Positions 62,182-64,000 of a stretch of 64,000 bases of DNA are shown here, in pieces. A program made the position numbers and the translations under genes. Within the stretch, counting starts at the first letter, position 1. Each line of letters starts with the position of its first letter. The notes under the pieces were generated by a model. That model did not search any database. It saw only the letters and a list, made by a program, of their open reading frames with translations, and was not told where the DNA came from. Source of the stretch: Gluconobacter cerinus (GTDB taxonomy: Bacteria > Pseudomonadota > Alphaproteobacteria > Acetobacterales > Acetobacteraceae); the NCBI RefSeq assembly GCF_002723935.1, contig NZ_BEWM01000002.1, positions 372,001 to 436,000 of the forward strand, written 5' to 3'.

Positions 62182-62700
62182 ATGTCTACGGGTCACGTTA
62201 AGGCCGAGCCAAAAAGTGCTTCGGCTGCTGGCCCGGTCGATGTGCATGTCGGAAACCGCATTCGGCTGCGACGCACGCTGATGGGGCTTTCACAGGAAAA
62301 GCTTGGAGAGGCGCTGGGGCTGACGTTCCAGCAGATCCAGAAATATGAACGCGGCGCTAATCGTGTAGGGGCGAGCCGTCTTTACGATCTGGCGCGTGTT
62401 CTGGATGTGCCGATCGGTTTTTTCTTTGATGATATGCAGGATGCAGCCCCCAAAACGGCACCTGCTCCCATTCAGCCTTCGGTCACGACGGGCTTTGCAG
62501 AAACGCAAGCGACTTTCGGCGGTCCGCCCCGTAAAGTGGTTCAACCGCCTCGGCTGTTTGATCTGCCTGCCGATGAGGCGGCGCTGTTCAGCCGTCGTGA
62601 AACGGTCGATCTGGTGCGATCCTATTATCGCATTCCAGATCCTTCCGTGCGAAAGCGAATGCTGGATCTTATCCGCAGCCTCGGCCCGGCAGAAGAATAA
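62182..62700 (+). CDS. XRE-family HTH regulator
   Basis: A 172-residue regulator. The N-terminal HTH (residues about 20-80) reads VGNRIRLRRTLMGLSQEKLGE and LTFQQIQKYERGANRVGASRL. A proline-rich linker follows, and the C-terminal helical part (DEAALFSRRETVDLVRSYYR) is shared by related alphaproteobacterial proteins. AGAGGAGG precedes the ATG. Its targets are unknown. It lies just downstream of lnt and converges on the phosphatase gene. Confidence 0.85.
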   Translation: MSTGHVKAEPKSASAAGPVDVHVGNRIRLRRTLMGLSQEKLGEALGLTFQQIQKYERGANRVGASRLYDLARVLDVPIGFFFDDMQDAAPKTAPAPIQPSVTTGFAETQATFGGPPRKVVQPPRLFDLPADEAALFSRRETVDLVRSYYRIPDPSVRKRMLDLIRSLGPAEE

Positions 62701-62708
62701 GCCAGAGC

Positions 62709-63371
62709 CTATTCGCGGCGCAGGACGCTATCGTTCAGGAAGGACGAAATCTTGCCCGCTTTGAAATCGGCCCGCAGACGGTCTTCATCGTATTCGGTCT
62801 GAAGCCAGTCCATGAAGGAAAGACGCCCTTCGGCTTCAGCGCGGTAACGCAGGAAAAATGCGTCCAGGATGCCCGTGCGGGACCGGTTGAAATGTCCGAA
62901 GCGCCAGTGCAACTGCCTGAGAGCATCTGTTGCCGTTCCCCCTTCGAACATCACGACCAGCCCCGAAGCCAGTCCTGCGCGGTCAGCGCCTGACTTGCAG
63001 TGCATCAGCATTGGAAACTGAAGAGTCTGATACATGGCATAAAAGCGTAGGATGCGATCCTTGTGGGGCGCGCCCCGGCTTTCAAATGCCATATCCAGAT
63101 GCGTCAGACCCAGCTTTTCACTCGTGCTGCGGGACAGGGCATCGGACCCGCATTTGCGATGTCCGCGCAGATTTACGAGCGTCTTGAGGTGAAGCTTCTT
63201 CGTCAGTCTGCGCAGACGTGACGGTGTTGGGTGGTTGCAGCGCCATACTTTGCCAGGAACGACTTCCGAAAGATTTGTCCAGCCGAGGCGGAAGATGGAG
63301 TGGTCCACAAAGAGACTGTCCCACCATGCCCGTCGCAGCGTGGCGGCAGAAGTAATCCGGCCTTCAAACAT
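62709..63371 (-). CDS. Protein tyrosine / dual-specificity phosphatase-like protein
   Basis: A 220-residue cytoplasmic phosphatase. The P-loop is LMHCKSGADRAGLASG, a match to the CX5R signature (cysteine at about residue 125). LKTLVNLRGHR is typical of bacterial cysteine phosphatases near the DSP family. Target could be phosphotyrosine proteins or inositol phosphates. GAGGA about 10 bases upstream supports ATG 63371 over the 9-codon extension. Confidence 0.83.
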   Translation of the reverse strand: MFEGRITSAATLRRAWWDSLFVDHSIFRLGWTNLSEVVPGKVWRCNHPTPSRLRRLTKKLHLKTLVNLRGHRKCGSDALSRSTSEKLGLTHLDMAFESRGAPHKDRILRFYAMYQTLQFPMLMHCKSGADRAGLASGLVVMFEGGTATDALRQLHWRFGHFNRSRTGILDAFFLRYRAEAEGRLSFMDWLQTEYDEDRLRADFKAGKISSFLNDSVLRRE

Positions 63372-63474
63372 CAAAAAACGTCCTCGACTGTGGGGCATGA
63401 AGCAGCTTCAGGCAGCGCTGTGTCCCATTTGAGATGGGGATGCGTCAACCGCAAGGAAATGGTAATGTCAGCTT

Positions 63475-63837
63475 ATGCGGTGGCTTTCTCTTTCCCTGAT
63501 GGTGTCCTGCCTGTCCCTGACGGGATGTGGTGTTGGTTCAATGTTTGACGGACCGGCTGCGGATATGACCGCGCTGCCCCCGCCGGGAGCTGCGCCGGAT
63601 AGAGCTACTCATCGTCGGCCTCATGCCAGTGGCATGTCTTATGCGGACGATGCGCCCGTTATGCCGATGCCGCCTGGGGGAATGAGCGAGGAAAACCGTC
63701 CCCGGGAAAGTAGCGCTCCGTCCTCGGAAGGAATGACCTTTGGGACGAGCGGTGTAGGTGGCAATACAGCCGACATCACCCCGCGCCCTGCCGTGCCGGA
63801 TACGGAAGTGTCATACGGGAAGAATAGCGGAAATTAA
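63475..63837 (+). CDS. Small proline-rich lipoprotein
   Basis: A 120-residue exported protein. The signal peptide ends in the lipobox SLTGC, which places a lipidated cysteine at residue 18. The mature part is low in complexity and rich in Pro, Gly, Ser and Met (MTALPPPGAAPD, APVMPMPPGG), so it is probably disordered. No domain is recognised. It is divergent from the phosphatase gene. AAGGAAA lies 15 bases upstream of the ATG. Confidence 0.65.
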   Translation: MRWLSLSLMVSCLSLTGCGVGSMFDGPAADMTALPPPGAAPDRATHRRPHASGMSYADDAPVMPMPPGGMSEENRPRESSAPSSEGMTFGTSGVGGNTADITPRPAVPDTEVSYGKNSGN

Positions 63838-63946
63838 GGACAGCGAGGCCGTCTGACGGTCCGGTCTTCATGATTGCGTAACTATTGGCGTGGTAGGGCG
63901 AAAGCGTCCTCACCAGTGGGCCGAGTTGACGTCTTGGAGACCAGAA

Positions 63947-64000
63947 ATGACCGAGCAGGTCGCGGCAGATATGAAAGAGCGCCTTACCTTTTTGGGGATT
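63947..64000 (+). CDS. Start of a further gene, truncated by the window edge
   Basis: ATG 63947 follows a good ribosome-binding site (GGAGA, six bases upstream). The first 18 codons read MTEQVAADMKERLTFLGI and stay open to the edge. The segment ERLTFLGI resembles the beginning of globin-coupled sensor proteins, but the match is far too short to assign a function. Confidence 0.55.
   Translation, partial: MTEQVAADMKERLTFLGI

Noticed and set aside
1-64000. tRNA, rRNA, CRISPR array, insertion sequence or prophage
   Set aside because: No direct-repeat arrays, transposase motifs, integrase or cloverleaf-like sequences were seen by eye; covariance searches could still find small RNAs.

Overview
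The window is about 64 kb of chromosome from an alphaproteobacterium, most likely an acetic acid bacterium (Acetobacteraceae, Gluconobacter-like). The inference rests on moderate GC with strongly biased codons, a ChvI/ChvG two-component pair beside HPr kinase, RapZ and a short PTS chain, a Ros/MucR regulator, FlaF next to flagellin, an OlsB-type ornithine lipid acyltransferase, and an incomplete-looking PTS with no sugar permease in the window. I see no rRNA, tRNA, CRISPR array, insertion sequence or prophage. Almost every base is genic, and no gene-free stretch exceeds about 300 bases.

Layout. 1-5.7 kb: the end of an unidentified gene, a PutA-like bifunctional protein (minus) whose active-site residues have drifted, and a TPR/glycosyltransferase-like protein. 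5.8-11.2 kb, minus strand: grpE, a GT9 transferase, a GT2/GT92-like transferase, thrS and infC; infC appears to start at an AUA codon. 11.4-19.3 kb, plus strand: chvI-chvG, then (after two minus-strand genes, a UrcA-family protein and a RidA-like protein) hprK-rapZ-EIIA-HPr-EI. This looks like a purely regulatory PTS. 19.4-24.7 kb: zur, an unknown gene, an ReAV-type asparaginase, a sugar porter, two equal-length paralogous membrane proteins and a DUF4097 beta-repeat protein.

24.7-30.4 kb, minus strand: a glutamine amidotransferase, rluB, rsmD, ftsK and an RluA-type pseudouridine synthase, divergent from tadA. 30.4-41.9 kb: tadA, a DegP/HtrA protease, pgm, hflX, a MYG1-family protein, L-threonine aldolase, folD with a MetF-like partner, and a secreted M1 metallopeptidase. 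42-44.5 kb: flagellin and flaF, with a sigma-28-like promoter. 44.6-47.3 kb: a radical-SAM / DUF4130-UdgX DNA-metabolism pair. 47.5-52.5 kb: a tripartite EmrAB-type drug efflux system with its outer-membrane lipoprotein and a TetR repressor; two near-identical 19-bp operators mark both transcription units.

52.5-64 kb: class II aldolase, an OmpR/EnvZ-type pair, nfu, a RutE-like nitroreductase, tsaB, rimI, a TusA-like protein, mucR, fur, olsB, lnt, an XRE regulator, a PTP-type phosphatase, a small lipoprotein and the start of a further gene.

The most unusual observations are the degenerate catalytic residues in both PutA domains, the AUA start of infC, the radical-SAM/UdgX cassette, and the TetR operator pair.
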